A stretch of 64,000 bases of DNA from Chitinophaga sp. Ak27 (GTDB lineage: Bacteria; Bacteroidota; Bacteroidia; Chitinophagales; Chitinophagaceae). The notes beneath the pieces were generated by a model. The model was not told the DNA's origin, made no database searches, and saw only the letters and a list, made by a program, of their open reading frames with translations. Location of the stretch: assembly GCF_012726295.1 (NCBI RefSeq), contig NZ_JABAOB010000003.1, positions 310,001 to 374,000 on the forward strand, in the 5' to 3' direction. Shown in pieces: positions 20,328 to 29,523 of this stretch; within the stretch, counting starts at the first letter, position 1; the number at the start of each line of letters is the position of its first letter. A program made the position numbers and the translations under genes.

Positions 20328-20441
20328 CAGATTAGTTAGCGTAAATTCATACTTTATTTGCAGACTAAGGTGATAAATTGTAATGGTGATTCCAAAACAA
20401 TCACCCGATTTAAAATTTATTTAAGCATTCTTTAAGAGAAT

Positions 20442-22586
20442 ATGGGAAAATTTAATAGATATTTAATAACTGCGGCATTGCCCTATGCCAATGGCCCGGT
20501 ACACATTGGTCACCTGGCCGGCTGCTACCTGCCTGCAGATATTTACGTGCGTTACCTGCGCGCTAAAAAGGCAGATGTAAAATTCGTTTGCGGAACAGAT
20601 GAGCATGGCGTGCCTATCACCATTAAAGCGATGAAGGAAAATGTGAGCCCACAGGACGTAGTGGATAAATACCATAAAATCATTGGCGATAGTTTTGCCG
20701 CTATGGGCATTTCTTTCGACATCTTCTCCCGTACCAGCAACCAATTGCATCATCAGACCTCCCAGGATTTCTTCCTGAAAATGTATAAGGATGGCCTGTT
20801 TGAAGAAAGAGAAAGTGAACAGTTTTTTGATCCGGAAAAAGAGATGTTTCTGGCCGACCGCTATATCATTGGTACCTGCCCTAACTGTGGTAACGACAAG
20901 GCCTATGGCGACCAGTGCGAGCGCTGCGGAAGAACCCTCAGCCCCGATGAACTGATCAACCCCCACTCTGCGCTCAGCAATGCACCATTGGTGAAAAAGA
21001 AAACCAAGCACTGGTACATGCCGTTACAAAACTATGAGCCATGGCTGAAAGAATACATCATCGACGGTCACAAAGAGTGGAAGAACAACGTATACGGCCA
21101 ATGTAAAAGCTGGCTGGATAGCGGGTTGCAAAGCCGCGCCATGACGCGAGACAGCAACTGGGGTATCAAAGTACCTTTACCAGATGCTGAAGGAAAAGTG
21201 CTGTACGTATGGTTCGACGCACCTATCGGCTATATTTCCGCTACCAAGGAACTGACGGAAGACTGGGCCAGCTATTGGTGTAAAGAGGATACCAAACTGG
21301 TACACTTCATCGGTAAGGATAACATTGTTTTCCACTGTATTATCTTCCCCGCAATGCTGAAAGCACACGGCGGATTTGTGGTACCGGACAATGTTCCGGC
21401 CAATGAATTTCTGAATATAGAAGGAGAGAAAGTATCTACTTCCCGTAACTGGGCGGTGTGGGTAAACGATTATATCCAGGACTTCCCCGATCAGCAGGAT
21501 GTGCTGCGCTACGTGCTTTGCGCTACTGCACCGGAAACCAAAGACAACGACTTTACCTGGAAAGATTTCCAGGATAGGAATAACAATGAGCTGGTAGCTG
21601 TTTTTGGCAACTTTATCAACCGTGCACTGGTACTGATGCACAAGCTTTGCGGTGGAAAAGTGCCGCCACTGCATGAAAAATACATGGAAGAGGCAGATCG
21701 CGAAATGTTGAATGAATTTGCGGCGGCCAAAGAAAAAATTGAATCCAGCCTGGAAAACTATCGCTTCCGTGAGGCATTGTCTGAAGTGATGGAATTTGCC
21801 CGTAAGGGAAATCAGTATCTCCAGAAGTGCGAACCATGGATACTGGCCAGTGTGCTTGAAAAGCTGAAGGCAGGAGAACCTAATACCAAGCATCCTCAAT
21901 ATGAAGGTAAGAGCGAGGAGTTCCTGCAGGCGCGTATTGATATCAGTCTGCATATCTGCCTGCAGATGTCTGCTAACCTGGCTATCTTCTCTGAGCCATT
22001 CCTGCCCTTCACTGCCAAGAGAATCTGTCACCTGCTGAAAGTGGTAGACCGTATGCTGGAATGGGATAACGCGGGCCGCACCAAGTTGCTGAGTGTTGGC
22101 TACACCTTGCGCGCACCCGAATTGTTGTTCAAGAAAATTGAAGACGAACAGGTAAAAGCACAGGTAGAAAAGCTGCATGCCGGCTTAAAGCAAGCCATGG
22201 ATGCAGCTGCCGCAGCCGCCCCTGTACCGGCCGTGGGTGAGGCGCCTGCTGCACCGGCAAAGCCTGAAATTCAATACGATGATTTCGCTAAACTGGACCT
22301 GCGTGTAGGCACCATCCTGGAAGCAGAAAAAGTACCAAAAGCGGATAAATTGCTGAAATTACTGGTAGATATCGGTACCGAAAAACGTACCGTGGTTTCC
22401 GGTATTGCCATGCACTTTGCGCCGGAAGATATTGTGGGTAAACAGGTAACGCTGGTAGCCAACCTCGCTCCCCGCAAAATGCGCGGTATCGAAAGCCAGG
22501 GTATGATCCTCATGGCCGAAGATAATGGTAAGCTGGTTTTTGTAAACCCATCTGAAGCAGTAAAAGCAGGTAGCGGCGTAAGCTGA
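20442..22586 (+). CDS. metG: Methionyl-tRNA synthetase with C-terminal tRNA-binding domain
   Basis: 714 aa, charges tRNA-Met. Class I motifs: [12 protein letters not shown] (HIGH at 21-24) and the KMSKS equivalent KVSTS (about 330-334). A zinc knuckle [18 protein letters not shown] sits in the connective peptide. The anticodon domain is followed by an Ala/Pro linker and an EMAP-II/Trbp111-type OB domain ([19 protein letters not shown], about residue 605 on) that helps dimerisation and tRNA binding. KVSTS in place of KMSKS is common in Bacteroidota. A strong terminator follows. Confidence 0.98.
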   Translation: MGKFNRYLITAALPYANGPVHIGHLAGCYLPADIYVRYLRAKKADVKFVCGTDEHGVPITIKAMKENVSPQDVVDKYHKIIGDSFAAMGISFDIFSRTSNQLHHQTSQDFFLKMYKDGLFEERESEQFFDPEKEMFLADRYIIGTCPNCGNDKAYGDQCERCGRTLSPDELINPHSALSNAPLVKKKTKHWYMPLQNYEPWLKEYIIDGHKEWKNNVYGQCKSWLDSGLQSRAMTRDSNWGIKVPLPDAEGKVLYVWFDAPIGYISATKELTEDWASYWCKEDTKLVHFIGKDNIVFHCIIFPAMLKAHGGFVVPDNVPANEFLNIEGEKVSTSRNWAVWVNDYIQDFPDQQDVLRYVLCATAPETKDNDFTWKDFQDRNNNELVAVFGNFINRALVLMHKLCGGKVPPLHEKYMEEADREMLNEFAAAKEKIESSLENYRFREALSEVMEFARKGNQYLQKCEPWILASVLEKLKAGEPNTKHPQYEGKSEEFLQARIDISLHICLQMSANLAIFSEPFLPFTAKRICHLLKVVDRMLEWDNAGRTKLLSVGYTLRAPELLFKKIEDEQVKAQVEKLHAGLKQAMDAAAAAAPVPAVGEAPAAPAKPEIQYDDFAKLDLRVGTILEAEKVPKADKLLKLLVDIGTEKRTVVSGIAMHFAPEDIVGKQVTLVANLAPRKMRGIESQGMILMAEDNGKLVFVNPSEAVKAGSGVS

Positions 22587-22611
22587 TGCTGATTATCCAA
22601 ACAAGATATAT

Positions 22612-22646
22612 AGTGGCTGTACCAACCGGTACAGCCACTTTTTTTT
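22612..22646 (+). terminator. Terminator of metG
   Basis: AGTGGCTGTACC-AACC-GGTACAGCCACT followed by a run of seven T. A perfect 12-bp stem. Confidence 0.93.
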
Positions 22647-22755
22647 GTTTGCCAAAAAAACTATCATAGAAATCATCTTTCCGCTGATGATGGAAGTGCA
22701 AAAAATGCTAAATTCAGGGATCAGTAAACTTACCACTGCTGTAAGATCCGTTAAA

Positions 22756-22783
22756 GACTAACAGCTAAATGCTAAAAGCTATG
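22756..22783. repeat. AGCTAAAAGCT-type short repeat upstream of fadN-like gene
   Basis: The stretch CTAACAGCTAAATGCTAAAAGCTA is a degenerate tandem of AGCTAAA units. A second copy lies at 27845-27869, also just before a gene. Its presence argues against the ATG at 22769, which falls inside it. Confidence 0.5.
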
Positions 22784-25183
22784 ATGAGACATATCAACAA
22801 GGTAGCCGTTCTTGGCTCGGGAGTAATGGGATCAAGGATCGCCTGTCATTTTGCAGGCATTGGCGTACAGGTTTTGCTGCTGGACATAGCGCCAAAGGAA
22901 TTGAACGAAGCAGAAACAAAAAAGAAACTGACACTGGAACATCCTGCTGTGAAAAACCGTATCGTAAATGATGCACTGCAGGCAGCGATAAAATCCAACC
23001 CATCGCCGGTGTTTACAAAAGATGTGGTGAAACGCATTAAAACCGGCAACTTCACCGATGATATGATGCGTATCTGCGAGGTCGACTGGATCATCGAAGT
23101 GGTAGTAGAAAACCTGGATGTGAAGAAAACCGTGTTTGAACAGGTGGAAAAATTCCGGAAACCAGGCACCCTGATCACTTCCAATACCTCCGGTATCCCC
23201 ATTCACCTGATGGCGGAAGGCCGTAGCGAAGATTTTCAAAAGCATTTCTGTGGTACGCACTTCTTCAACCCGCCCCGTTATCTCCGTTTACTCGAAATAA
23301 TTCCCACCCCTCATACCAGCGAAGCTGTGATCGATTTCCTGATGCACTATGGCGATCTCTATCTCGGTAAAACTACCGTACTCTGTAAAGATACGCCGGC
23401 GTTTATTGCCAACAGGGTAGGGGTATTTTCTATCATGGCCATCTTCCACATCATGCAGGACATGGGGCTGGGCATTGACGAAATAGATGCACTGACAGGA
23501 CCGGTGATTGGTCGCCCTAAATCGGCCACCTTCCGTACCGCCGACGTAGTCGGGATAGACACGCTCGTAAAAGTAGCCAAAGGTGTGATGGACAATTGTC
23601 CGCAGGATGAAGCCATCGGCATTTTTAAAATACCCGGTTTCCTCCAGAAAGTAGTGGAAAATAATTGGCTGGGAGATAAAACCGGGCAAGGCTTCTACAA
23701 GAAAACCAAAGGAGAGGGCGGCAGCAAGGAAATTCTTACGCTGAACCTTCAAACGATGGAGTATGGGCCTAAACAAAAGCCTAAATTTGGCAGCATCGAT
23801 GCCGCCAAACCTATAGAGGACCTGAAGCAGCGCCTCAAAATGCTGGCCACCGCCTCCGATAAAGCCGGCGAGTTCTATAAACAATTCCATGCTTATCTTT
23901 TCTCCTACGTTTCACATCGTATTCCTGAAATAGCCGACGACCTGTACAAAGTAGATGATGCCATGAAAGCCGGGTTTGGCTGGGAAATAGGTCCCTTCGA
24001 ATCCTGGGATCTGTTGGGCGTAGCTGCATCTGTAAAGCTGGTGGAAGAAAAAGGACTGACGGTGGCCCAATGGGTGAAAGATATGCTGGCAAAGGGTATC
24101 AACACTTTTTATAAAACAGATAACGGCAAGAAATCTTATTACGATGTGGCCTCACAGGCTTATAAACCATTGCCTGGCGAAGGACAGTTCATCATCCTGG
24201 AAAATTTCTCGAACAATATCATCTGGAAAAACAGCGCCTGCAGCCTTATTGATATAGGCGATGGCGTGGTATGTTTCGACTGGAAAACAAAAATGAATAC
24301 CATTGGCGGTGAAGTACTGGAAGGATTGAACAAGGCAGTAGACCGCGCTGAGAAAGACTTCCGTGGCCTGGTGGTTGGAAACGACGGGACCAATTTTTCT
24401 GCCGGTGCCAATGTAGGTATGATCTTCATGCTGGCGGCAGAACAGGAGTTTGATGAGCTGGACATGGCGGTACGCCTGTTTCAACGCAGTACCATGCGTT
24501 TACGTTATTCGTCCATCCCCGTGGTGGTAGCGCCTCATGCGCTTACTTTGGGCGGTGGTTGTGAAATGTGCTTGCATGCCGACAAAGTACAAGCCGCAGC
24601 TGAAACTTACATAGGCCTGGTAGAGCTGGGTGTAGGGCTGATTCCGGGCGGAGGTGGCACTAAAGAAATGACGCTTCGGGCCAGCCTTGAATTTAAAGAA
24701 GGCCGGATTGAAGAAGAACCGCTGAAAGATTTTTTCATGACCGTAGCTACTGCTAAGGTGGCCACATCTGGTTTTGAAGGTTTTGATATGGGCGTATTGC
24801 GGAAAGGACATGATGAAATTACCATGAATCCCGGCAGGCTCATTGCCGACGCCAAGCGCAGTGTGATCGCCCTGGCAGATGAAGGATATACCCGCCCGGT
24901 GGAAAGAACCGATATAAAAGTGATGGGCCGTGGCGCACTGGGAGCCATGCTGGCTGGCGTATACGCGATGAAGTTTGGTAACTACATTTCAGAACATGAT
25001 CAGAAAGTAGCTAATAAACTGGCATATGTGATGTGTGGTGGCGATCTTACAGAAGCATCCTTTGTGAGCGAACAATACCTGCTGGACCTGGAACGCGAAG
25101 CATTCCTAAGCCTGTGTGGCGAACGCAAAACATTGGAGCGGCTGCAGAGTGTGATTAAAACAGGCAAACCTGTACGGAATTAA
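22781..25183 (+). CDS. FadN-type 3-hydroxyacyl-CoA dehydrogenase / enoyl-CoA hydratase
   Basis: About 800-aa two-domain beta-oxidation enzyme. The N-terminal NAD-binding domain starts at VAVLGSGVMGSRIACHFAG and carries FCGTHFFNPPRYLRLLEIIPT, the dehydrogenase signature. A second dehydrogenase C-terminal segment follows (KPKFGSIDAAK to about 460). The crotonase domain is last (NFSAGANVGMIFMLA; LTLGGGCEMCLHAD; LIPGGGGTKEM). The order dehydrogenase then hydratase is that of Bacillus FadN, the reverse of E. coli FadB. It would convert enoyl-CoA to 3-ketoacyl-CoA. Start chosen at ATG 22781 because the earlier ATG 22769 lies in a repeat. No thiolase or acyl-CoA dehydrogenase is adjacent, though these usually are. 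Confidence 0.92.
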   Translation: MMRHINKVAVLGSGVMGSRIACHFAGIGVQVLLLDIAPKELNEAETKKKLTLEHPAVKNRIVNDALQAAIKSNPSPVFTKDVVKRIKTGNFTDDMMRICEVDWIIEVVVENLDVKKTVFEQVEKFRKPGTLITSNTSGIPIHLMAEGRSEDFQKHFCGTHFFNPPRYLRLLEIIPTPHTSEAVIDFLMHYGDLYLGKTTVLCKDTPAFIANRVGVFSIMAIFHIMQDMGLGIDEIDALTGPVIGRPKSATFRTADVVGIDTLVKVAKGVMDNCPQDEAIGIFKIPGFLQKVVENNWLGDKTGQGFYKKTKGEGGSKEILTLNLQTMEYGPKQKPKFGSIDAAKPIEDLKQRLKMLATASDKAGEFYKQFHAYLFSYVSHRIPEIADDLYKVDDAMKAGFGWEIGPFESWDLLGVAASVKLVEEKGLTVAQWVKDMLAKGINTFYKTDNGKKSYYDVASQAYKPLPGEGQFIILENFSNNIIWKNSACSLIDIGDGVVCFDWKTKMNTIGGEVLEGLNKAVDRAEKDFRGLVVGNDGTNFSAGANVGMIFMLAAEQEFDELDMAVRLFQRSTMRLRYSSIPVVVAPHALTLGGGCEMCLHADKVQAAAETYIGLVELGVGLIPGGGGTKEMTLRASLEFKEGRIEEEPLKDFFMTVATAKVATSGFEGFDMGVLRKGHDEITMNPGRLIADAKRSVIALADEGYTRPVERTDIKVMGRGALGAMLAGVYAMKFGNYISEHDQKVANKLAYVMCGGDLTEASFVSEQYLLDLEREAFLSLCGERKTLERLQSVIKTGKPVRN

Positions 25184-25277
25184 AAACTGTTATTTTCTAC
25201 GGGAAATGTAGTGAAGATTAGCCATAAGATCATTCGCTGCATTTCCCTTTTTATTGTACACCCTTATAATATTTCCC

Positions 25278-26174
25278 GTGCCAATTCTAACCCTACAAAA
25301 CATTTCAAAAAGATATGGAGCAGTACAGGCTTTAGCTGGTGTTTCCTTTGAAGTACCTGCGGGCAGCGTCTTTGGTATACTTGGGCCAAATGGTAGTGGA
25401 AAAACTACCCTGCTGGGCATTGTGACCGATGTACTAAAAGCCGATACCGGTCATTTTACTTTATTTGATAAAACACCTACTGCTCGCGAGCGCCGGCAAA
25501 TAGGTACTTTGCTGGAAACACCCAACTTTTACCATTATCTCAGTGGATATGAAAACCTGGAGATCTCTGCGGCGGTAAAGCAGCGGGGGAAAGATGATAT
25601 AGCCCGGGTATTGGATATCTGCGGCCTTACCCAGCGTCAGCATTCCGCTTTCAAAACCTATTCGCTGGGCATGAAGCAGCGACTGGCAATTGCAGGGGTA
25701 TTGCTGGGAGATCCGGAGGTGCTCATCCTCGACGAACCTACCAACGGGCTGGATCCTGCAGGTATTGCGGAAGTAAGGGACCTGGTGCGCCGCCTCGCCG
25801 GTACCGGTAAAACTATTATCCTGGCCAGCCACTTGTTGGACGAAGTAGAAAAAGTATGTACCCATGTGGCTATCCTAAGAAAAGGGAATTTGCTGTTATC
25901 GGGTGCTGTAAACGAGGTAATCAGCCGGAATGACTATATAGAAATTGCCGCGGCCGACAACCATGCGCTACAGTCGTTGCTATTGCGATATCCCGGTTGT
26001 ACCAGCGCAGAGCTGAATGGCGGCCTCCTGAAAGTCATGTTTGCAGCACAGCCCGATGCTGCTGCCATCAACAACTACTGTGCGCAACAGGGAATCTGGC
26101 TCAGTCATCTCCAACTGCGTAAGAAGAGCCTTGAAACTGCATTCCTGGAAATTACTAACACCCCTGTACAATGA
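25278..26174 (+). CDS. ABC transporter ATP-binding protein
   Basis: About 298 aa from GTG 25278 (a TTG eight codons earlier is possible). Motifs: Walker A GPNGSGKTT, Q-loop region, signature YSLGMKQRLAIAG, Walker B VLILDEPTNGLDP, and the switch histidine in ILASHLLDE. The C-terminal 80 residues are a regulatory extension like that of CcmA/NatA-type exporters. It couples to the ABC-2 permease encoded next, overlapping by 4 nt (ATGA), so they form one exporter. The cargo is unknown. Confidence 0.93.
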   Translation: MPILTLQNISKRYGAVQALAGVSFEVPAGSVFGILGPNGSGKTTLLGIVTDVLKADTGHFTLFDKTPTARERRQIGTLLETPNFYHYLSGYENLEISAAVKQRGKDDIARVLDICGLTQRQHSAFKTYSLGMKQRLAIAGVLLGDPEVLILDEPTNGLDPAGIAEVRDLVRRLAGTGKTIILASHLLDEVEKVCTHVAILRKGNLLLSGAVNEVISRNDYIEIAAADNHALQSLLLRYPGCTSAELNGGLLKVMFAAQPDAAAINNYCAQQGIWLSHLQLRKKSLETAFLEITNTPVQ

Positions 26175-26947
26175 AACAAATCATCTACACCGAATGGCTG
26201 AAAGTAAAGAACTATCGTACTTTCTGGGCAATGCTGCTGCTGGCGCTTATCATCATTCCCGCGGGTAACTTTATGGTAGCCGATAAGTTCACCGAAAACC
26301 TCCAGCAGCTCAGCAAATTAGTAGGCAACCCCTTTAGCTTCCCGGATGTATGGCTGACTATGGCCTCTATTAACAGCTATATTTCTGCGCTATTTGGCCT
26401 GTTGTTGATTATCCTGGTTACCAACGAATATACTTACCGTACCAACCGCCAGAATATCATTGATGGCTGGGAGAGGAAACATTTCGTGTATGCTAAATTA
26501 TTCTGGCTGGTGTTGCTGGCGCTATTAACATTGATAGTAGCCACCATTAGTGCTATCCTGGTGGGCGTGATTTATGGCAATAAGCCGGTCAGCTTTGAGG
26601 GATATGAATACATGTTATACTATTTCCTGCAACTGATAGTGATGCTCACGATAGCTTTATTGATCGGGGTGCTGGTAAAACGCGCCGGACTGGCTATTGT
26701 GCTGTTTGTTGCCTATAATATGATGCTGGATCAGTTGTTGACATTCCTGCTGAAACGATACGTTGGCACTGTGGGAGGGCTGCTGCCACTGCAAAGCGGG
26801 GATGAATTGCTGCCTTTCCCGTTGGTGGGTAAAATGGTGGCTACCAGCGACCATTACGATACTTATGTGTATATCCTGGCCATGCTGTGCTATATCATTT
26901 TAGGTATCTTTTTGGTTTTCAGGAAAATATTAAAATCCGATCTATAG
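26171..26947 (+). CDS. ABC-2 type transporter permease
   Basis: 258 aa with six predicted membrane segments and no ATPase motif. MKQIIYTEWLKVKNYRTFWAML is the typical N terminus of ABC-2 permeases, and NEYTYRTNRQNIIDGWERK matches the conserved cytoplasmic loop after TM2 (EyxxgTxrqnl). It overlaps the ATP-binding gene by 4 nt. Together they likely export a hydrophobic compound or serve as a gliding/self-protection type exporter; substrate unknown. Confidence 0.9.
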   Translation: MKQIIYTEWLKVKNYRTFWAMLLLALIIIPAGNFMVADKFTENLQQLSKLVGNPFSFPDVWLTMASINSYISALFGLLLIILVTNEYTYRTNRQNIIDGWERKHFVYAKLFWLVLLALLTLIVATISAILVGVIYGNKPVSFEGYEYMLYYFLQLIVMLTIALLIGVLVKRAGLAIVLFVAYNMMLDQLLTFLLKRYVGTVGGLLPLQSGDELLPFPLVGKMVATSDHYDTYVYILAMLCYIILGIFLVFRKILKSDL

Positions 26948-26999
26948 AAATATCTATATATTTCACATTCTTTTAAAGCGAAATGTATCGCAGAGAGCT

Positions 27000-27007
27000 T
27001 AAATTTG
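27000..27007 (+). promoter_or_regulatory. -7 box TAAATTTG of surE
   Basis: Matches TAnnTTTG, 24 nt before the surE ATG. The -33 box is not clear. Confidence 0.45.
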
Positions 27008-27031
27008 TTGGGCAATGTTAAATGGTGAATT

Positions 27032-27811
27032 ATGGCAAAACAGGAACGTGTAATATTGGTAACCAACGATGACGGTATTACGGCACCCGGTATACGTGCG
27101 TTAATTGAAGCGGTACGGCCGTTGGGCAGGATAGTGGTGGTAGCGCCGGACAGTCCGCAATCGGGGAAAGGCCATGCCATTACCATCGGCATTCCTTTAC
27201 GTTTGGAAAAAGTGGATATTTTTGAGGGGGTGGAAGCCTGGCAATGTTCCGGTACGCCGGTAGACTGTGTGAAGCTGGCCCGGGATAAGATATTGCATGG
27301 CAACAAGGCTGATATCTGCGTGAGTGGTATTAATCATGGCGCCAATCACTCCATTAATGTCATTTATTCCGGTACGATGTCTGCCGCCATGGAGGCAGCG
27401 ATAGAGGGAATTCCTTCAGTAGGTTTTTCCTTCCTCGAATACAGCTATGACGCCGATTTTTCACTGCCTAAAAAAGTCGCTCGCGAGGTGACGAAACGTA
27501 TGCTTTCGTCTGAATTGCCGGCGGGTACATTGTTTAACGTGAATATCCCGATTGTAAGCGAACACGAGTTTAAAGGATTGAAATTGAGCCGGCAGGCAGA
27601 TGCCAAGTGGGTGGAGGAGTTTGACGAGCGCCGCGACCCGCACGGAAAGAAATATTACTGGCTCACCGGGGCATTTAAAAATCGCGACAACGGTGAGGAT
27701 ACAGATGTATGGGCATTAGATAATAACTTTGCTTCCATAGTGCCGGTGCAGTTTGATCTGACTAATTATAAGCTGAAAAAGAAGCTGGAAGAGGATTGGA
27801 GCGACCTGTAA
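27032..27811 (+). CDS. surE: 5'/3'-nucleotidase SurE
   Basis: 259-aa cytoplasmic phosphatase acting on nucleoside monophosphates, with roles in stationary-phase survival. The metal site is seen in VTNDDGITAPGI (N12, D13, D14), followed by VVAPDSPQSGKGHAIT, CSGTPVDCVKLA, SGINHGANHSINVIYSGTMSAAMEA. Full length. The surE - small membrane gene - lpxB order that follows recurs in Bacteroidota. Confidence 0.96.
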   Translation: MAKQERVILVTNDDGITAPGIRALIEAVRPLGRIVVVAPDSPQSGKGHAITIGIPLRLEKVDIFEGVEAWQCSGTPVDCVKLARDKILHGNKADICVSGINHGANHSINVIYSGTMSAAMEAAIEGIPSVGFSFLEYSYDADFSLPKKVAREVTKRMLSSELPAGTLFNVNIPIVSEHEFKGLKLSRQADAKWVEEFDERRDPHGKKYYWLTGAFKNRDNGEDTDVWALDNNFASIVPVQFDLTNYKLKKKLEEDWSDL

Positions 27812-27844
27812 AAAGGTAAAGGCAGCAGTTCTATGATGATCACG

Positions 27845-27869
27845 GACAGCTAGCAGCTAAAAGCTAAAC
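27845..27869. repeat. AGCTAAAAGCT-type short repeat, second copy
   Basis: ACAGCTAGCAGCTAAAAGCT and following bases, again directly upstream of a start codon (27876). Resembles the copy at 22756-22783. Confidence 0.5.
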
Positions 27870-27875
27870 ACACGT

Positions 27876-28178
27876 ATGTTAAAAAAAGACAATCTTCCAT
27901 TAGGGATTTTACTGGGGTTTCTGACACCGCTGGCAGCGTTTTTTCTGTACTATTTTTTTGTTATCAGACCGCATAACAATGTAGGGTTCGGGCAGTTCCT
28001 GGGCATTCTGAAAGATAACCGCCAGATGATTCCCAAACTCACCAGCATTTGCCTGTTGCTGAATGGGCTGGTGTTTTTCCTGTATACAAGAAAACGATTG
28101 GATATTACCGCCAAAGGTATTTTCCTGATGACCATGCTGTATGCCATTGCTATTCTGTTACTCAAACTGATCAGATAA
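27876..28178 (+). CDS. Small hypothetical membrane protein
   Basis: 100 aa with three predicted membrane segments: LGILLGFLTPLAAFFLYYFF (9-28), LTSICLLLNGLVFFLYTR (about 55-72) and GIFLMTMLYAIAILLLKL (about 80-98). No known domain. It lies 64 nt after surE and 18 nt before lpxB on the same strand, so it probably shares their transcript. Function unknown; its place suggests an envelope role. Confidence 0.7.
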   Translation: MLKKDNLPLGILLGFLTPLAAFFLYYFFVIRPHNNVGFGQFLGILKDNRQMIPKLTSICLLLNGLVFFLYTRKRLDITAKGIFLMTMLYAIAILLLKLIR

Positions 28179-28196
28179 TTTTTAATCTACATTATA

Positions 28197-29303
28197 TTGA
28201 AATATTACATTATTGCAGGAGAAGCGTCTGGTGATTTGCATGGCAGTAATCTTGTAAAGCAATTAAGACAGATAGATACCGCAGCGGATATACGTAGCTG
28301 GGGAGGCGATATGATGGAAGCCGCCGGCGCCCATGTGGTAAAGCATTACAAGGAACTGGCCTTTATGGGATTTGTGGAAGTGGTGATGAACCTACGCACT
28401 ATTTTACGCAATATAGATCTCTGTAAAAAAGATATTACCGCCTGGCAACCCGATGTACTGGTATTGATAGATTACCCCGGCTTTAATATGCGTATTGCAG
28501 AATGGGGAAAACAGCAAGGCTTTAAAATAGTATACTACATTTCGCCGCAGGTATGGGCCTGGAAGGAAAACAGGGTGAAAAAATTAAAACAGTCGGTAGA
28601 TAAAATGCTCTGCATTCTCCCGTTTGAACAGGCATTTTATCATAAATGGAATTACGAAGTAGAATATGTAGGTCATCCCCTGGTGGAAGTAGTAAAAGCT
28701 GCCAAGGAAAAGCCTGCGGATGCGCCCTTGTCTGATAAACCAATTATTGCCGTATTGCCCGGTAGCCGCAAACAGGAAGTGAGCGTGAAATTGCCAATTA
28801 TGCTCACCATGGCAAAGCATTTCCCTGATTACCAATTTATAGTAGCCCAGGCGCCCAGCCTGGACGATCATTTCCTCGAAGCATTGACCGGACAACATCC
28901 CAATGTATCGATGGTAAAAGGACAAACATATACATTATTGAGGCAGGCTACCGCCGCCCTGGTAACGTCGGGTACCGCTACGCTGGAAACGGCATTATTC
29001 GGAGTGCCTGAGGTAGTATGTTATAAGGGAAATCCTATTTCCTACTTTTTCGCCAAACGCCTGATCAAGGTAAAATACATCTCCCTGGTAAACCTGGTGA
29101 TGGATAAGCTGGTAGTAAAAGAATTAATTCAACACGACCTTACAGAAGAGCATCTCCTGAAAGAACTGACCTTATTGCTGAAGGATACTCATGTCAGGAA
29201 TAGCGTGATGAACGACTATGCTGCATTGTGGCATAAGCTGGGCGAAAAGGATGCTTCCCGCCGCGCGGCCGAAGTGATCTATGACTATGCTGTAGCGCGC
29301 TAG
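28197..29303 (+). CDS. lpxB: Lipid-A-disaccharide synthase
   Basis: 368 aa, peripheral membrane glycosyltransferase (GT19) that joins UDP-diacyl-GlcN and lipid X in lipid A synthesis. MKYYIIAGEASGDLHGSNL is the diagnostic N terminus and shows that translation starts at TTG 28197, as no ATG precedes it at the right place. Further motifs: GFVEVVMNL, YISPQVWAWKENRVKKLK, CILPFEQAFY, VGHPLVE, LPGSRKQEV and SGTATLETALFGVPEVVCYKG. Its stop overlaps the last codons of a convergent small gene (29300-29470). Confidence 0.97.
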   Translation: MKYYIIAGEASGDLHGSNLVKQLRQIDTAADIRSWGGDMMEAAGAHVVKHYKELAFMGFVEVVMNLRTILRNIDLCKKDITAWQPDVLVLIDYPGFNMRIAEWGKQQGFKIVYYISPQVWAWKENRVKKLKQSVDKMLCILPFEQAFYHKWNYEVEYVGHPLVEVVKAAKEKPADAPLSDKPIIAVLPGSRKQEVSVKLPIMLTMAKHFPDYQFIVAQAPSLDDHFLEALTGQHPNVSMVKGQTYTLLRQATAALVTSGTATLETALFGVPEVVCYKGNPISYFFAKRLIKVKYISLVNLVMDKLVVKELIQHDLTEEHLLKELTLLLKDTHVRNSVMNDYAALWHKLGEKDASRRAAEVIYDYAVAR

Positions 29304-29470
29304 TGCTTCCGGATCAGCCGGATGATCATCACGATGATTGCAATAATAAAAAGTAAAAGAGATATTCTGTTCATCCCATGCATCATGGCCACGTAGCGTG
29401 TTTTTGGTGCATTGGGATCCTTTTTACCGATATATAGATACCTCAATATTTGTTTCCAGATACTTTTCAT
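29300..29470 (-). CDS. DUF6728-like small membrane protein
   Basis: 56 aa. Begins MKSIWKQILRYLYIGKKDPN, continues with APKTRYVAMMHGMNRISLL and ends in one membrane helix (about 36-53) with a basic tail RLIRKH. The KKDPNAP-MHGMNRIS pattern matches, from memory, the DUF6728 family of tiny Bacteroidota proteins; function unknown. The gene is convergent with lpxB and overlaps its stop by 4 nt. It is below common length cut-offs and easily missed. Divergent from the GH2 gene at 29524. Confidence 0.72.
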   Translation of the reverse strand: MKSIWKQILRYLYIGKKDPNAPKTRYVAMMHGMNRISLLLFIIAIIVMIIRLIRKH

Positions 29471-29494
29471 TTCTCAAAGATCGTAAATCAGTAC

Positions 29495-29502
29495 TATTTT
29501 TG
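29495..29502 (+). promoter_or_regulatory. -7 box TATTTTTG of the GH2-GH29 pair
   Basis: Matches TAnnTTTG, 21 nt before ATG 29524. Weak -33. Confidence 0.45.
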
Positions 29503-29523
29503 GTTCTTCTGAAAAATTAGAAC

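Noticed and set aside
21177..22178. A 333-codon minus-strand frame
   Set aside because: Antisense to metG; no recognisable product.
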